Assembly (NCBI GenBank): GCA_964624585.1
Contig: CAZUXE010000032.1
Coordinates: 1-18,785, forward strand
Length of the DNA stretch: 18,785 nt
Reading direction: 5' to 3'
Source of the DNA: CAZUXE01 sp964624585
Lineage (GTDB): Bacteria > Hydrothermota > Tepidihabitantia > B3-TA06
Position 1 is the first letter of the stretch. Each line of letters begins with the position of its first letter. The notes beneath the pieces were generated by a model. The model ran no database searches, was not told the DNA's origin, and worked only from the letters and a program-made list of their open reading frames with translations. Shown here in pieces: positions 7,302 through 14,458 of this stretch. The translations under genes and the position numbers were made by a program.

Positions 7302-9175
7302 CCGGGCGCTATGATGTTATTGTAGTGGGAGGAGGTCATGCCGGTATAGAGGCATCACATGCGGCGGCACGTATGGGAGCCAAAACCCTGCTTATTACTA
7401 TGAATGTTGAGAGAATAGGGGAAATGTCATGCAATCCGGCAATTGGCGGGCTTGGGAAATCTCAGTTGGTTAAAGAAATTGATGCCTTAGGCGGTTTGCA
7501 GGCAAGATTGACCGATCGTTGCGGGATACATTTTCGACGTTTGAATCGCAGTAAAGGTCCGGCGGTTCAGTCAACTCGTATACAATGTGATAAGGGCCTT
7601 TATCGTGAGTTTGCCCGAAGGGTGCTTGAGGAAACAGAAAATCTTTATATATGGCAAGATAAGGTCAATAGTCTCTATATTGAAGAAGAAAAGGTTGTGG
7701 GGGTTGAGGCTTTAATTGCAGGAAGAGTGTACGCTAGGGTTGTGGTTCTTGCGCCTGGAACCTTTCTTAGGGGGCTTATGCACATTGGTGACAAGAATTT
7801 TGACGGGGGACGTCTGGGCGATCAAACATCAATTAGTTTACCTAATAGTCTTAGGGTTCTAGGTTTTGAAATGGGGCGTTTCAAAACAGGCACTCCACCG
7901 CGTTTAGACGCCCGGAGTATCAATTACGCTAAGATGCAGGCTCAATTTGGCGAGGAGCCGCCCCCGGGAATGTCGTTTTTTTCCCGCCGCAAACTGGTTA
8001 ATCAAGTTCAATGTCATATTACCAGAACCAACAGTCAGGTACATAAAGTTATTACTAGCAATCTTGAGCTTTCAGCTATGTATTCAGGCAATATCACGGG
8101 AACAGGTGTTCGCTACTGTCCGTCAATTGAAGACAAAATAGTTCGGTTTGCCGATAAGGATTCACATCGGGTTTTTATTGAGCCTGAAGGAGCCAATACC
8201 CATGAGGTCTATCCCAATGGCCTTTCTACCAGTATGCCGCTTGAAGTTCAGCTGCGAATGGTAAGGTTGGTTCCAGGATTAGAAAAAGCGCAATTTATTC
8301 GTCCGGGTTACGCTATTGAGCATGACTACGTTCAGCCTACTCAGTTGACTTCGTGGCTTGAAGCGAAGAACATAGGTAATCTTTTTCTGGCCGGTCAGAT
8401 AAACGGGACAACAGGCTATGAGGAAGCGGCGGCGCAGGGTCTTATTGCTGGCTTGAATGCTGCTTTAAGAATTAAAGAAAAGGAACCGTTTGCTCTAGGT
8501 AGGGATGAAGCATATATCGGAGTGCTTATAGATGATTTAATTACCAGAGGAACAGCTGAGCCTTACAGAATGTTTACCTCAAGAGTGGAATATCGTCTGT
8601 TGCTAAGGGAAGATAACGCATATGCCAGACTTTCAGAGAAGGCCTATAGGCTGGGGCTTCTGCGTGAGAAAGATTACAAAAAAGTTGCGCTTGCAGAAAA
8701 AGGGATTCGTAAGGCAATAGGACAACTTGAGCAACTAAGGCCTTCGCTTGAAGAAACGAACGCGGTTTTGACTAGTCTTGACTTAAGCCTTGCTACAGAG
8801 AAGTTAAGCCTAGCCGATATCCTTAGACGTCCAAAAGTAAGTATTTCTGAAATAAGCGCTCTTGAGCAGAGTATTCAAAACTTGACACCTTTTCAAAAGG
8901 AAAGGGTTGAAATTGAAGTTAAATACCAAGGGTATATAAAACGTAGTATGGAAGACGTTCAGAGGTTTCAGAAAATAGAAAAGGTAAAAATTCCCGAAAC
9001 CTTAGATTACAAAGCTGTTCCTGGCGTATCGAATGAAATTATTGAAAAACTCAGTGCAATAAGGCCTGCTACATTAGGACAGGCCTCAAGGATTTCAGGA
9101 GTAACTCCCGTGGCCTTATTGGCTTTGTTTAGATACCTAAAATCATACAAACCTAGTGGAAAATCTAAGCGCTGA
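7298..9175 (+). CDS. mnmG: tRNA uridine-5-carboxymethylaminomethyl modification enzyme MnmG
   Basis: 625 residues, full length for MnmG (GidA). This is the FAD-dependent partner of MnmE that installs the 5-carboxymethylaminomethyl group on wobble U34 of certain tRNAs in the cytoplasm. Visible marks are the FAD-binding G-G-G-H-A-G (11-16), the family signature C-N-P-A-I-G-G-L-G-K (45-54), the A-P-G-T-F-L-R-G segment, the G-Q-I-N-G-T-T-G-Y-E-E-A-A-A-Q-G segment, and the C-terminal helical MnmE/tRNA-binding region. The start is GTG at 7298, overlapping the TGA of the redox fusion by 4 bp (GTGA), so it is translationally coupled and needs no own promoter. No mnmE is in the window. Confidence 0.97.
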   Translation: MTGRYDVIVVGGGHAGIEASHAAARMGAKTLLITMNVERIGEMSCNPAIGGLGKSQLVKEIDALGGLQARLTDRCGIHFRRLNRSKGPAVQSTRIQCDKGLYREFARRVLEETENLYIWQDKVNSLYIEEEKVVGVEALIAGRVYARVVVLAPGTFLRGLMHIGDKNFDGGRLGDQTSISLPNSLRVLGFEMGRFKTGTPPRLDARSINYAKMQAQFGEEPPPGMSFFSRRKLVNQVQCHITRTNSQVHKVITSNLELSAMYSGNITGTGVRYCPSIEDKIVRFADKDSHRVFIEPEGANTHEVYPNGLSTSMPLEVQLRMVRLVPGLEKAQFIRPGYAIEHDYVQPTQLTSWLEAKNIGNLFLAGQINGTTGYEEAAAQGLIAGLNAALRIKEKEPFALGRDEAYIGVLIDDLITRGTAEPYRMFTSRVEYRLLLREDNAYARLSEKAYRLGLLREKDYKKVALAEKGIRKAIGQLEQLRPSLEETNAVLTSLDLSLATEKLSLADILRRPKVSISEISALEQSIQNLTPFQKERVEIEVKYQGYIKRSMEDVQRFQKIEKVKIPETLDYKAVPGVSNEIIEKLSAIRPATLGQASRISGVTPVALLALFRYLKSYKPSGKSKR

Positions 9176-9836
9176 ACTTCTCTATTTTGCCAGAGAAAAT
9201 GGAGCGGGACTTATCGGGGTAGCCGATATGGCAAAAATCGCTCAGCAGCGCATTCTTGTTTCAAAAGGTGTAAGAGAATTAATGAACTACGCTGTAGTTA
9301 TGGCAATTAGGCTTTCTGAGGCGATTCTTTCGGAAATCATGAATTCTCCAACTAAAACCTACTATCATCACTATCGTACGGTAAATTTCGCGCTTGATCA
9401 GCTGGCTTTGAAAATAACTCGTTTCCTACAATCCAAGGGGTATTTCGCCTATCCTGTGCCTGCTTCTCAAGTTGTGGACTGGGAAAATCAGCAGGCAATA
9501 TTTTCTCACCGACACGCCGCAGTGCAGGCAGGTTTAGGTTGGATTGGCCGTAACAATCTTTTGGTAACGCCGCGCTATGGGGCGCAGCTTCGTTTGGTGT
9601 CGGTGCTTACTAACGCTCCCTTAGAGGCTTCTCAACCGCTTGATGAAGACTGCCGTACCTGTCGCGCTTGTCTTGATGTTTGTCCTGCACAAGCAATTGC
9701 AGATGACCCTGAAATGTTTGACCATCATCGTTGCTATGCTCAAATAAACTGGTTCATCAAGCAGCGTATAGTAGGTCAACATATATGCGGTATATGCGTA
9801 AAAGCTTGCGGAGCAGAGCAGGTTCAGAATAGATAA
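9156..9836 (+). CDS. QueG-like double [4Fe-4S] protein, short form
   Basis: 226 residues, related to epoxyqueuosine reductase QueG (COG1600), the cobalamin and Fe-S enzyme for the last step of queuosine synthesis at wobble G34. Core marks are Y-Y-H-H-Y near 69-73, A-G-L-G-W-I-G-R-N-N-L-L-V at 125-137, C166-x2-C169-x2-C172-x3-C176-P, and a second set C193, C211-x2-C214-x3-C218, which suffices for two [4Fe-4S] clusters. It is much shorter than typical QueG (over 300 residues) and lacks the C-terminal HEAT-like region. Short relatives of unknown substrate exist, so queuosine function is not assured. GTG start at 9156 overlaps the end of mnmG by 20 bp, indicating one operon; the pairing with mnmG favours a tRNA role (inference). 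Confidence 0.8.
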   Translation: MENLSAELLYFARENGAGLIGVADMAKIAQQRILVSKGVRELMNYAVVMAIRLSEAILSEIMNSPTKTYYHHYRTVNFALDQLALKITRFLQSKGYFAYPVPASQVVDWENQQAIFSHRHAAVQAGLGWIGRNNLLVTPRYGAQLRLVSVLTNAPLEASQPLDEDCRTCRACLDVCPAQAIADDPEMFDHHRCYAQINWFIKQRIVGQHICGICVKACGAEQVQNR

Positions 9837-9854
9837 CTCCTTTTCTATTCTGAA
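9823..9854 (+). terminator. Hairpin across the stop codon of the QueG-like gene
   Basis: A perfect 10-bp inverted repeat, TTCAGAATAG (9823-9832) and CTATTCTGAA (9845-9854), with a 12-nt loop that includes the TAA stop, followed by ATTTT. The stem is AT-rich and the T run short, so it is a plausible but weak terminator or 3'-end stabiliser for the 4896-9836 operon. Confidence 0.45.
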
Positions 9855-9950
9855 ATTTTGGAATCTTAAGTTCAAAGATAAAGCTAATATAAGCTTGTAT
9901 TTTCCTGTTCTTTACAAAGCTGCGTTCCTTGCTATCCCTATTTTTGTTTT

Positions 9951-9980
9951 ATCCCATCCTATCCTACCCTACTCTACCTG
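9951..9980. repeat. Degenerate pentanucleotide tract (ATCCT-like, about 6 units)
   Basis: Six successive 5-bp units read ATCCC, ATCCT, ATCCT, ACCCT, ACTCT, ACCTG. The plus strand is almost all pyrimidine plus A. It looks like a decayed microsatellite in the spacer before the symporter promoter. Confidence 0.6.
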
Positions 9981-10029
9981 TATCACTCCAACAGCGCTAT
10001 TAGTTCATTAGACAAAACCCCCTCTGGTA

Positions 10030-10057
10030 TTGACATTTATTGAAATCCGAATAACCT
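10030..10057 (+). promoter_or_regulatory. Promoter of the symporter pair
   Basis: TTGACA (10030-10035), 16-bp spacer, TAACCT (10052-10057). Predicted start near 10064, giving a leader of about 78 nt before the ATG at 10142 with AGGAGA at 10132-10137. The -10 is a weak match; spacing agrees with the other promoters here. Confidence 0.45.
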
Positions 10058-10141
10058 CCAATTCTCCGGCATTGTTTGGCCTTTTCCAGCCGGTCAATCC
10101 AGGAAAGATCCACTATAAAAATTGGAAACACAGGAGAAATT

Positions 10142-10348
10142 ATGTCGCGTAAGTTTCTTAGAGTAGGAATATATTGGGTGCTGGGATGGGTTGTGCTTAT
10201 TATTTTGTCTTTCGATTTTTTCAATTGGGGCAGAAAGCCTCAACTGTATCTTGGTTTGCCTGCTTGGTTGTGGTGGGAAGTTGGAATAGTGCTTTTAGCA
10301 TCGTTGGTTTTCTTTTTGTTGAGCCGTTTTGCCTGGGAGGATGAATGA
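10142..10348 (+). CDS. Small two-TM protein, DUF3311-like, partner of the symporter
   Basis: 68 residues with two membrane segments (about 8-24 and 42-63) and, between them, a loop containing G-L-P-A-W-L-W-W. This resembles DUF3311-type small proteins that are commonly encoded directly before sodium:solute symporters. ATG at 10142 is chosen because AGGAGA sits 4 nt upstream; a longer in-frame reading from 10076 would add a polar leader without a ribosome-binding site. The last 4 bp (ATGA) overlap the start of the symporter gene, so the two are probably made in fixed ratio, the small one as an accessory subunit (inference from gene order). Confidence 0.75.
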   Translation: MSRKFLRVGIYWVLGWVVLIILSFDFFNWGRKPQLYLGLPAWLWWEVGIVLLASLVFFLLSRFAWEDE

Positions 10349-11757
10349 ACTGGACTATAGTTATTATATACATAGCTGTAATGACAGCTGTATCCGTTTT
10401 TGCCCGCAGGAGGGCTGGACGTTCGCCGGAAGAGTTTTTTCTTGCGGGACGCTCAATTGGCCCCTTTGTACTTTTTCTTACCCTTGCCGCAACTAATTTT
10501 TCGGCATTTTTCTTCCTTGGTTTTGCAGGTGGCGCATGGAAATTCGGTTTAGGGCAATACGGTATTATGGGAATTGGTACCGCCTTGGTGCCTGTTTCTT
10601 TTTACCTTATAGGCGGCAAGGTATGGAAGCTTGGGAAAGATAAAGCTTATATTACAGCTCCTGAGCTTATGGGAGCTGAATTCCGTTCCCCGTTTTTGCG
10701 TTATCTGGTTCTTATTGTAATGGTTGCCTTCACTATTCCTTACCTTCTTACTCAAGCTTTGGGCGCTGGGATGATTCTTTCCAGTATTGCCGGAGTTGAC
10801 GTAAGTAAGTGGGGAGCAGTAGCGGTGATAGTTTTAATCGGTTTGGTTGTAATTTTAGGAGGGATGCGGGCTTCAGCCTGGACAGACGTTTTACAGGGTG
10901 GCGTTATGGTAGCTGCTATGCTTGCGGCGGTAGTTTTCGTAGCTCGCGGATTGGGAGGGTTTCAGCAGGCCGGAGAGCAGGCCTTTAGGGTATCCTCAGC
11001 CCATTTTATGCGTCCTGGACCTAATGATTTTTTCACGCCCTTGCGGTGGTTTTCTTTCATTATACTCTGGAGTTTTGTGAACCCTATGTTTCCCCAGCTG
11101 TTTTCACGATTTTACACTGCTCGTTCGCTTAAATCCCTGAAAACTAGTACATGGCTGTATCCGTTACTGATAAGTTTTCTTTTTCTCGCTCCGGTTTTGA
11201 TAGGCGTATGGGCCAGAGGAAGCGGTCTCTCTTTTGCATCTTCCGATATGGTACTTCCAACAATGGTCGCTTCCTATGCTCCCAGATGGGTGCATGCTTT
11301 AGTGATGACGGGCGCTTTAGCTGCCCTTATGTCTACTGCAGATTCGCAACTTTTGGCGCTTTCAACCATGTTAGCTCACGATTTAGGTATCAAGAAAAAG
11401 GTCGCTGCGGGTCGATTTATGGCTTTAGGTTTATGTCTATTGGTAGTTGTATTGATTCTTTTTGGAGTTAACGCGAAGGCTGGTATTTTTACCTTCCTGA
11501 TTAAAACCACATTCGCAGGACTTGCAGCGCTTACTCCGGCGGTTATTGCAGCTCTCTACTTCAAGCGTATCTCTAAATGGTCGGTGATAGCTTCTATTCT
11601 TGCAGCTGAAGCCGCAGTAATTCTTATTAGGCTCGGAGTAATACCGGTATTCGGTCTAGCCGATGGTCTTGTTGTCTTTGTTATTGCCTGTCTTGTTTTA
11701 AGTATTGGTGCAGTGATGGGAGTTTTAGCGTCTAAGATAAAAAAAGTTACATGCTGA
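10345..11757 (+). CDS. Sodium:solute symporter (SSS family)
   Basis: 470 residues with about 13 hydrophobic segments, the usual size for the SSS family of Na+-coupled transporters (LeuT fold) in the cytoplasmic membrane. Recognisable marks are E-E-F-F-L-A-G-R-S-I-G-P near the N-terminus, G-G-M-R-A-S-A-W-T-D-V-L-Q-G (about 172-185; the common G-G-x-x-A-x-x-x-T-D-x-x-Q signature), and A-L-M-S-T-A-D-S-Q-L-L-A-L-S (about 330-343), which carries the S/T residues of the Na2 site. The substrate cannot be read from the sequence; pantothenate, proline and organic acid carriers all share these marks. Translationally coupled to the small protein before it by ATGA. Confidence 0.92.
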   Translation: MNWTIVIIYIAVMTAVSVFARRRAGRSPEEFFLAGRSIGPFVLFLTLAATNFSAFFFLGFAGGAWKFGLGQYGIMGIGTALVPVSFYLIGGKVWKLGKDKAYITAPELMGAEFRSPFLRYLVLIVMVAFTIPYLLTQALGAGMILSSIAGVDVSKWGAVAVIVLIGLVVILGGMRASAWTDVLQGGVMVAAMLAAVVFVARGLGGFQQAGEQAFRVSSAHFMRPGPNDFFTPLRWFSFIILWSFVNPMFPQLFSRFYTARSLKSLKTSTWLYPLLISFLFLAPVLIGVWARGSGLSFASSDMVLPTMVASYAPRWVHALVMTGALAALMSTADSQLLALSTMLAHDLGIKKKVAAGRFMALGLCLLVVVLILFGVNAKAGIFTFLIKTTFAGLAALTPAVIAALYFKRISKWSVIASILAAEAAVILIRLGVIPVFGLADGLVVFVIACLVLSIGAVMGVLASKIKKVTC

Positions 11758-11861
11758 ACCTATAGGCTGCTGTCTTACGATAGCTAGCGTGATGCCAAGC
11801 TTTATTGTGAAGATACATCTTGCATTGCTGCTTTGATTTTATACCTCTCAGTTGCTGTCAT

Positions 11862-11915
11862 TAGCGCTTATAGTAAAAAATATATATTACTTCTCTATAA
11901 GGACTTAAAGCGCTA
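11862..11915. repeat. Imperfect hairpin downstream of the symporter
   Basis: TAGCGCTTATAG (11862-11873) pairs in two blocks with CTATAAG (11895-11901) and AAGCGCTA (11908-11915). The 3' arm carries a few extra bases. There is no T-tract after it. It could be a transcript end, a protein-binding site or a decayed repeat. Confidence 0.4.
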
Positions 11916-11952
11916 TTTCCCATGCCCATTATCCAAACAGCATAGAGCGTGC

Positions 11953-11980
11953 TTGACAGTGATTTATACTAGACTAAGAT
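11953..11980 (+). promoter_or_regulatory. Upstream promoter before rseC, for an sRNA, leader or tiny ORF
   Basis: TTGACA (11953-11958), 16-bp spacer, TAAGAT (11975-11980); predicted start near 11987. It lies about 120 bp upstream of rseC, which has its own promoter, so this one would make either a longer rseC message or a separate small RNA. Confidence 0.45.
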
Positions 11981-12020
11981 AAGGACTAAAACGTAAAATT
12001 TCAGCAATCAGGAGTAGGTT

Positions 12021-12077
12021 GTGTTTTGTATTACTTTCATATCAAATTGGTATTACATAAAATCAACGCGAGCTTGA
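12021..12077 (+). CDS. Possible 18-codon small ORF
   Basis: GTG at 12021 lies 6 nt after AGGAG (12010-12014), and the frame runs 18 codons to a TGA at 12075-12077, inside the -35 box of the next promoter. The peptide is aromatic and hydrophobic with a basic end (V-F-C-I-T-F ... K-S-T-R-A). Support is only position: promoter, ribosome-binding site and start in the right order. It may be chance. Confidence 0.2.
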   Translation: MFCITFISNWYYIKSTRA

Positions 12078-12101
12078 CAAACCCTACTAATTATATATAA
12101 T
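12074..12101 (+). promoter_or_regulatory. Consensus leaderless promoter of the rseC-iscS-iscU operon
   Basis: TTGACA (12074-12079), 16-bp spacer, perfect TATAAT (12096-12101), then 6 nt to the ATG at 12108. Transcription should start at the A of the ATG. No ribosome-binding site precedes the start codon. Confidence 0.75.
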
Positions 12102-12107
12102 TACATT

Positions 12108-12581
12108 ATGGCAGAGAATAAAGGAAAAGTTCGCCAGGCTTCTCAGGGAGAACGCGGCGAGGTTGTTAATATTGAAGGTAAGTTTGTTAAAGTCCGTATG
12201 ACGCCGCAGCCTTCGTGCGGTTCGTGTGTTCAAAGACGAGTGTGTTTTCCTGCAGGGAAGTATCGCATACTGCTTGCGCGGGCCAAGGGTGAATTACGTA
12301 AAGGCGACAATGTTTTGATTACAGGGTCTCCTGGTACGGCCTTTATTTCGCAACTCTTTGTGTTTGTTGGTCCAATATTTGTGGTTTTAGCTACTGTAAT
12401 TATAGCTGAACTGCTCAATGCGAAATTGTGGATGAAGGCAGTTTCGGCGGCGCTTGTTCTTGTTGGTTATTTTATAGCGATAATTGCAATAGACAAGCGT
12501 TTGAAAAAAGAAGGCAAATGGCTTCCCTTGGCTGAGAAAACGCAAAGGCTGTCGGTTAAGCTTGAGGAGAAATCTAAGTGA
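12108..12581 (+). CDS. rseC: RseC/MucC-family (SoxR reducing system) membrane protein
   Basis: 157 residues. An N-terminal cytoplasmic part has the Cys cluster P-S-C37-G-S-C40-x5-C46 typical of the RseC/MucC family, and is followed by two membrane segments (about 80-102 and 106-128) and a basic C-terminal tail. In other bacteria RseC works with Rnf-type complexes to reduce SoxR, or with RseB/sigma-E; here neither is in the window. The cysteines could hold an Fe-S cluster, which would fit its place at the head of an operon with a cysteine desulfurase and IscU scaffold. The start is set by the leaderless promoter. Its stop overlaps the GTG of the desulfurase by 4 bp (GTGA). Confidence 0.85.
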   Translation: MAENKGKVRQASQGERGEVVNIEGKFVKVRMTPQPSCGSCVQRRVCFPAGKYRILLARAKGELRKGDNVLITGSPGTAFISQLFVFVGPIFVVLATVIIAELLNAKLWMKAVSAALVLVGYFIAIIAIDKRLKKEGKWLPLAEKTQRLSVKLEEKSK

Positions 12582-13759
12582 ATGAAATTTATTTAGACAG
12601 CGCAACAACAACTAGGCTTGATGAGCGTGTGCTTAAAGAAATGGAGCCGTATTTTACCGCAGAGTACGCTGCACCTTCAGGTCATTTCGGGCATCAGGCC
12701 TCTATGGATGCTAAGGAAAAAATGGAGGAAGCGCGCGCTGTAATAGCAGGCTCTATTAATGCAGAGCCTTCAGAGCTTATCTTTACATCTGGCGCAACCG
12801 AAAGTAATAATATGGCGCTTTTGGGCTTTATAAAAACCTTTAAGGGAAAACCCCATGTGGTGACTAGTTCTATTGAACATGAGTCTGTTTTGAACACCTT
12901 GAAGGCATTAGAAAAGCAAGCTAGAATTGAGCTTACTCTAGTTTCAGTTGATGAAGACGGTTTTGTTAAACTTGACGAATTGGCTTCAGCCATGCGTGAT
13001 GATACAGCGCTTTGTTCCATTCATCTTGTCAATCATGAAATAGGTGTTATTCAGCCTGTTGCAGAAATCGGGAGGCTTTGCGCTGAGAAGGGTGTTGTTT
13101 TTCATGTAGACGCCGATAACGGTTGGGGAAGAGTTCCTTTTGACGTAAAAGAGTTTAATGTGTCGCTGGCGTCTTTTTCAGCTCATAAGATACATGGCCC
13201 TAAGGGAATTGGAGCCTTGTACCGTAAAGAAAATATTAAGCTTTTGCCAATAATGTACGGTGGATACAACGAGTTTGAATTGCGTCCGGGTATTGAAAAC
13301 GTGCCTGGAATAATGGGAATGGCTAAGGCAATATCTCTTATTGAAACCGCTGATATACAGCGTATAGATAAACTGCGTAGAATGATGTGGTCGGAAATAG
13401 AAGCTTCTATTCCATGGGTTAAGCTCAACGGTTCTCTGGATAAAACAGCGCCTCATCTTTTGAATCTTACTTTTGAATACATAGAGGGCGAATCTATACT
13501 GCTTCATCTTGATATGCAAGGTATTGCGGCAGCTACAGGTTCTGCGTGTTTTTCCAAGGCGCTTGAAGCTTCCTATGTGCTTCTAGCTATGGGGCGTCCC
13601 CATGAGATGGCGCACGGTTCAATGAGGTTCAGCTTTTCTAAATTCAACACGGAAGATGAAGTAAAGCATACAGTGGAGGTGCTTAAACAGGTTGTTGCCG
13701 ATTTACGTAAACTTTCACCTCTTACACCTGATAAACAGGCCGGAAATCAGGAGGCCTAA
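12578..13759 (+). CDS. iscS: Cysteine desulfurase (NifS/IscS family), variant cofactor pocket
   Basis: 393 residues, normal length. This PLP enzyme takes sulfur from cysteine as a persulfide for Fe-S assembly. Catalytic Cys324 lies in G-S-A-C-F-S (class I long active-site loop), the PLP lysine is K204 in S-A-H-K-I-H-G-P-K-G, and H101 stacks on PLP. Several usually conserved cofactor contacts differ: V-N-H-E-I-G (H153) where V-N-N-E-I-G is common, D-A-D-N (N181) where D-A-V-Q is common, and R-P-G-I-E-N (I239) where R-x-G-T-x-N is common. The GTG start at 12578 follows GAGGAGA by 7 nt and overlaps the rseC stop. Next gene iscU follows with no gap (TAAATG). Function is likely conserved but substrate handling may differ. 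Confidence 0.93.
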   Translation: MNEIYLDSATTTRLDERVLKEMEPYFTAEYAAPSGHFGHQASMDAKEKMEEARAVIAGSINAEPSELIFTSGATESNNMALLGFIKTFKGKPHVVTSSIEHESVLNTLKALEKQARIELTLVSVDEDGFVKLDELASAMRDDTALCSIHLVNHEIGVIQPVAEIGRLCAEKGVVFHVDADNGWGRVPFDVKEFNVSLASFSAHKIHGPKGIGALYRKENIKLLPIMYGGYNEFELRPGIENVPGIMGMAKAISLIETADIQRIDKLRRMMWSEIEASIPWVKLNGSLDKTAPHLLNLTFEYIEGESILLHLDMQGIAAATGSACFSKALEASYVLLAMGRPHEMAHGSMRFSFSKFNTEDEVKHTVEVLKQVVADLRKLSPLTPDKQAGNQEA

Positions 13760-14398
13760 ATGTCTATGTATTCCAAAAAAGTTATAGAACATTTTAAGCA
13801 TCCTCGCAACGTTGGCGAAATAAAAAATGCCGATGCCGCCGCAATGGAAGGTAGTCCTGCCTGTGGCGATATGCTGAAGTTATCACTTAAAATTGACGAT
13901 AAAACACATGTTATTTCAGATATAAAGTTTGAAAGCTTTGGTTGCGCTTCAAATATTGCTACTGCTTCAATTATTACTGAAATGGCCAAGGGGAAAACAA
14001 TAGAGCAAGCTGAAAGAATAGGTTGGAAACAGGCTGCGGATGAATTGGAAGGTCTGCCTCCTGTAAAGATGCACTGCGCTGTTTTGGCTGTTGATGCGCT
14101 TAAGTCTGCAATAGAGCAGTGGAAGGAAAAGAAAGGGCTTACAGAAAAAGAACCTACAACTCCAGATAGGGTTTTGCGTAAGCTTCGTAATGTTCTAAAT
14201 CCACTAACCGGCGCTTCTATAGTTCGTATGCAGCTTTTGCAGGATTTTGACGTAACTGACGGAGTAATTAAAATAGACCTTGACCTTAGCCGCGACCATA
14301 AGTTTGCAGCTCATATTGAGGAAGAGATTCACGAAAAGCTTGATCATCTATGGGATATTAAGGAAGTTAAGGTTAATTTTATAGGCAAATCGGAGTAA
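13760..14398 (+). CDS. iscU: IscU scaffold fused to a MIP18/DUF59-like domain
   Basis: 212 residues. Residues 1-122 are a full IscU/NifU-N scaffold with the three cluster cysteines C35 (P-A-C-G-D with D37), C62 (G-C-A-S-N) and C106 (K-M-H-C-A-V-L). After a short linker, residues 136-209 resemble the MIP18/DUF59 (SufT/PaaD) fold: V-L-R-K-L-R-N-V-L-N-P-L-T-G-A-S-I-V, then D-G-V-I-K-I-D-L-D-L, then a helix and V-K-V-N-F-I. The usual DUF59 cysteine is missing. IscU builds [2Fe-2S]/[4Fe-4S] clusters on sulfur from the desulfurase encoded just upstream; DUF59 proteins help mature or transfer clusters, so the fusion may couple assembly with delivery (inference). The ribosome-binding site AGGAGG is inside the end of iscS. 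Confidence 0.88.
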   Translation: MSMYSKKVIEHFKHPRNVGEIKNADAAAMEGSPACGDMLKLSLKIDDKTHVISDIKFESFGCASNIATASIITEMAKGKTIEQAERIGWKQAADELEGLPPVKMHCAVLAVDALKSAIEQWKEKKGLTEKEPTTPDRVLRKLRNVLNPLTGASIVRMQLLQDFDVTDGVIKIDLDLSRDHKFAAHIEEEIHEKLDHLWDIKEVKVNFIGKSE

Positions 14399-14458
14399 AA
14401 CTTTCCTCTATCCTTATAACTACTGCGTTTACCTATAACTTATCTGTTTGCCCCTGTC

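Larger units (their letters stand above)
9837..10141. other. Intergenic region with pyrimidine pentamer repeat and a promoter
   Basis: 305 bp without a gene. It contains the 3' arm of the operon-end hairpin, a C/T-rich pentamer tract at 9951-9980, and the promoter at 10030-10057 that serves the symporter pair. In-frame translation upstream of 10142 is possible from a TTG at 10076, but it has no ribosome-binding site. Confidence 0.5.
11758..12107. other. Intergenic region with hairpin and two tandem promoters
   Basis: 350 bp. It holds an imperfect long hairpin at 11862-11915 (TAGCGCTTATAG against CTATAAG and AAGCGCTA, with an insertion in the 3' arm), then a promoter at 11953-11980 and the rseC promoter at 12074-12101. 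Between the promoters lies an 18-codon candidate ORF. Confidence 0.55.

Noticed and set aside
10076..10141. Longer N-terminus for the small symporter partner, from TTG at 10076
   Set aside because: No ribosome-binding site at the TTG, while AGGAGA lies directly before the ATG at 10142; the extra residues are polar and unlike the family.
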